Assembly (NCBI GenBank): GCA_001701105.1
Contig: DAAI01000060.1
Location: 1 to 6,128, forward strand
From: Bacteroidales bacterium GP1
GTDB taxonomy: Bacteria > Bacteroidota > Bacteroidia > Bacteroidales > Muribaculaceae
DNA: 6,128 nt
Direction: 5' to 3'
This document shows positions 4,893 through 6,128 of this stretch, piece after piece; position 1 is the stretch's first letter, and every line of letters starts with the position of its first letter. The notes beneath the pieces were generated by a model. It was not told the origin of the DNA. It worked only from the letters and a program-made list of their open reading frames with translations, and searched no databases. Both the position numbers and the translations under genes were made by a program.

Positions 4893-6128
4893 TTACTTTT
4901 TGGTGGCGAATGTATAGGAAATACCTACGCTAAGAATCTCCTTCAGCATCCATTTCTTCCATGTGCGAGAGATTGAGGCATCGGTAGATGTATCATATCG
5001 GAAATAGAGATAGAGCTGTGTGGAGAAATATTTATTAAACTGAAAATTGAAAGTGTTTTCCCAGTCGCTGTTGAAATTCCGGTAATCAGTGAAAAGGAAT
5101 AGTCGCGTCTTGTAGGAAATATTGTCGCGCATCTGCCATTCGAAATTCACTTCCGTGTTGCTACCATATTCATTGAGCACTCTTTGGCCCGGTTGCATAC
5201 CAAGCTGTGCATGATCCACCATATCATCAATACAAGTCTTCAGATTATAAGACAACGGAGCTATGGATGCAGTGAAAGAAAAGATGTTTGGTTTCGAGAG
5301 ATTGTAGGTCATACCGAGACCGACATTCAACTGTCCCGGCGAAAGGAAGGCTGCGAGGCGTTTGTCGCTGTTGGCGGCATATGCATGGAGGAACTGAGTC
5401 TTGAATTGCGTGGTGAATGAATAGAACCAATTATGAGCAGCCTTGTAGCCATACTTGAAATTATATTGGAATAATTCCTGCGATACGCTGTACTTATGAT
5501 GCGTGTCCTGCGCCGTGGATGTGATTGCCACTTTATAGGATAATGTGCTTTGGAGAAGCTGATTAGGATGGAACACCTGATTCAGCTGCACGTCCCAAAG
5601 GAAATTGCCGAAGAAAGCCAGGTAATCGTTGCCGCCCTGGTACCAGTTTGGCGAAATGTAGGCTTGCGACAGTTGGAGTCCGAAATTCAAGGTGTGCAGC
5701 CAGTTGATTCTTCCTATCTCGCCGACGGGAGCGACATCAGCCTCCCTAATATCCGCCTGCGGGAGATTCAGCGATTTGAGGTACCCGAGGAAAGATCTGT
5801 CTTCTTCCGGCAATGTCGGACGCTCCGGCAATCCCCATTCAGCGTATTCAATGTACCTTGGCTGAACCACCATCAGTCCATACATGAAATCATCCTGGAT
5901 ATTCCGGAGTTGGATTGCGTCGTGGAGCCAACCGGGTAATGCAGGCCCGATAGGGTTCTCATCATCGAAGGGAGGCTCGTAAGAAGGGATGTCGATCAGA
6001 TTGGTCTCTGTAAGGTCAACCTCAGCGGCATCGAGGGGAAATAGGCGGGCAATGGAATCGGCCTTAATACGGGCTATTGAATCCTCGATGGCCTTGGCAC
6101 GGCATATTCCTCGAAGCCTACAGGCTCA
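4893..6128 (-). CDS. DUF3078-type outer-membrane beta-barrel protein, 5' partial, probable frameshift
   Basis: The visible product is rich in aromatic and alternating strand residues throughout, as in outer-membrane barrels. It matches the Bacteroidetes DUF3078 pattern as I know it. From the ATG at 5885, these include LNFGLQLSQAYISPNWYQGG (residues 66-85), the KYGYKAAHNWFYSFTTQFKT block, FLSPGQLNVGLGMTYNL, and YKTRLFLFTDYRNFNSDWEN followed by the NTFNFQFNKYFSTQLYLYFR block near the end. The function is unknown; an outer-membrane location is inferred. The ATG at 5885 is a poor start because no signal peptide follows it. The same frame stays open to 6125, encoding a plausible mature N-terminus with IEDSIARIKADSIARL and a proline/acidic stretch, yet it contains no ATG, GTG or TTG and meets TGA at 6126-6128. 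A frameshift near 6101 would join it to the upstream frame (EPVGFEEYA). The true start lies beyond the window. The downstream gene begins 3 nt after this stop. Confidence 0.8.

Noticed and set aside
4444..4917. Plus-strand reading frame of 157 codons
   Set aside because: It is antisense to the 183-residue exported protein, whose signal peptide and tight spacing to its neighbours make it the real gene.
5550..5939. Plus-strand reading frame of 129 codons
   Set aside because: It is antisense to the DUF3078-type gene and its product resembles no protein family.

Overview
The window looks like chromosomal DNA from a member of the Bacteroidales; a Muribaculaceae-like gut bacterium is my best guess, but the rank below order is inference. 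Three things point this way. The genes are preceded by A-rich leaders instead of Shine-Dalgarno sequences. RNA polymerase alpha and the ribosomal proteins have Bacteroidetes-type sequences, including a long Ala/Pro/Glu tail on L17. The minus-strand genes encode an outer-membrane DUF3078-type barrel and two small exported proteins.

Positions 1-3272, plus strand: the distal end of the large ribosomal protein cluster (alpha operon) in conserved order. It runs from the last codons of rpmJ (L36) through rpsM (S13), rpsK (S11), rpsD (S4), rpoA (RNA polymerase alpha) and rplQ (L17), and ends at a perfect 36-bp palindrome that probably terminates transcription. Most genes are tightly spaced (2-30 nt), but a 137-nt, structured, GC-rich spacer separates rpsK from rpsD. 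Synonymous base use changes at the same point, from AT-rich in rpsM/rpsK to GC-rich from rpsD onward. This is the most unusual feature of an otherwise standard operon.

Positions 3273-3775: about 500 bases with no convincing gene. Several short perfect hairpins and stop-broken reading frames suggest a decayed or dispersed element, or a structured RNA. I cannot identify it.

Positions 3776-6128, minus strand: three tightly packed genes transcribed towards the ribosomal operon, in transcription order a DUF3078-type outer-membrane protein, a 183-residue exported protein and a 181-residue exported protein with a FxLYD-like pattern. They look like one envelope operon of unknown function. The reading frame of the first gene runs on about 80 codons upstream of its first ATG without any start codon and meets a stop at the very edge of the window. 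The peptide just before the edge reads sensibly in the neighbouring frame, so there is probably a one-base frameshift near 6101. The true start lies outside the window.

I found no tRNA, rRNA, CRISPR array or intact mobile element.
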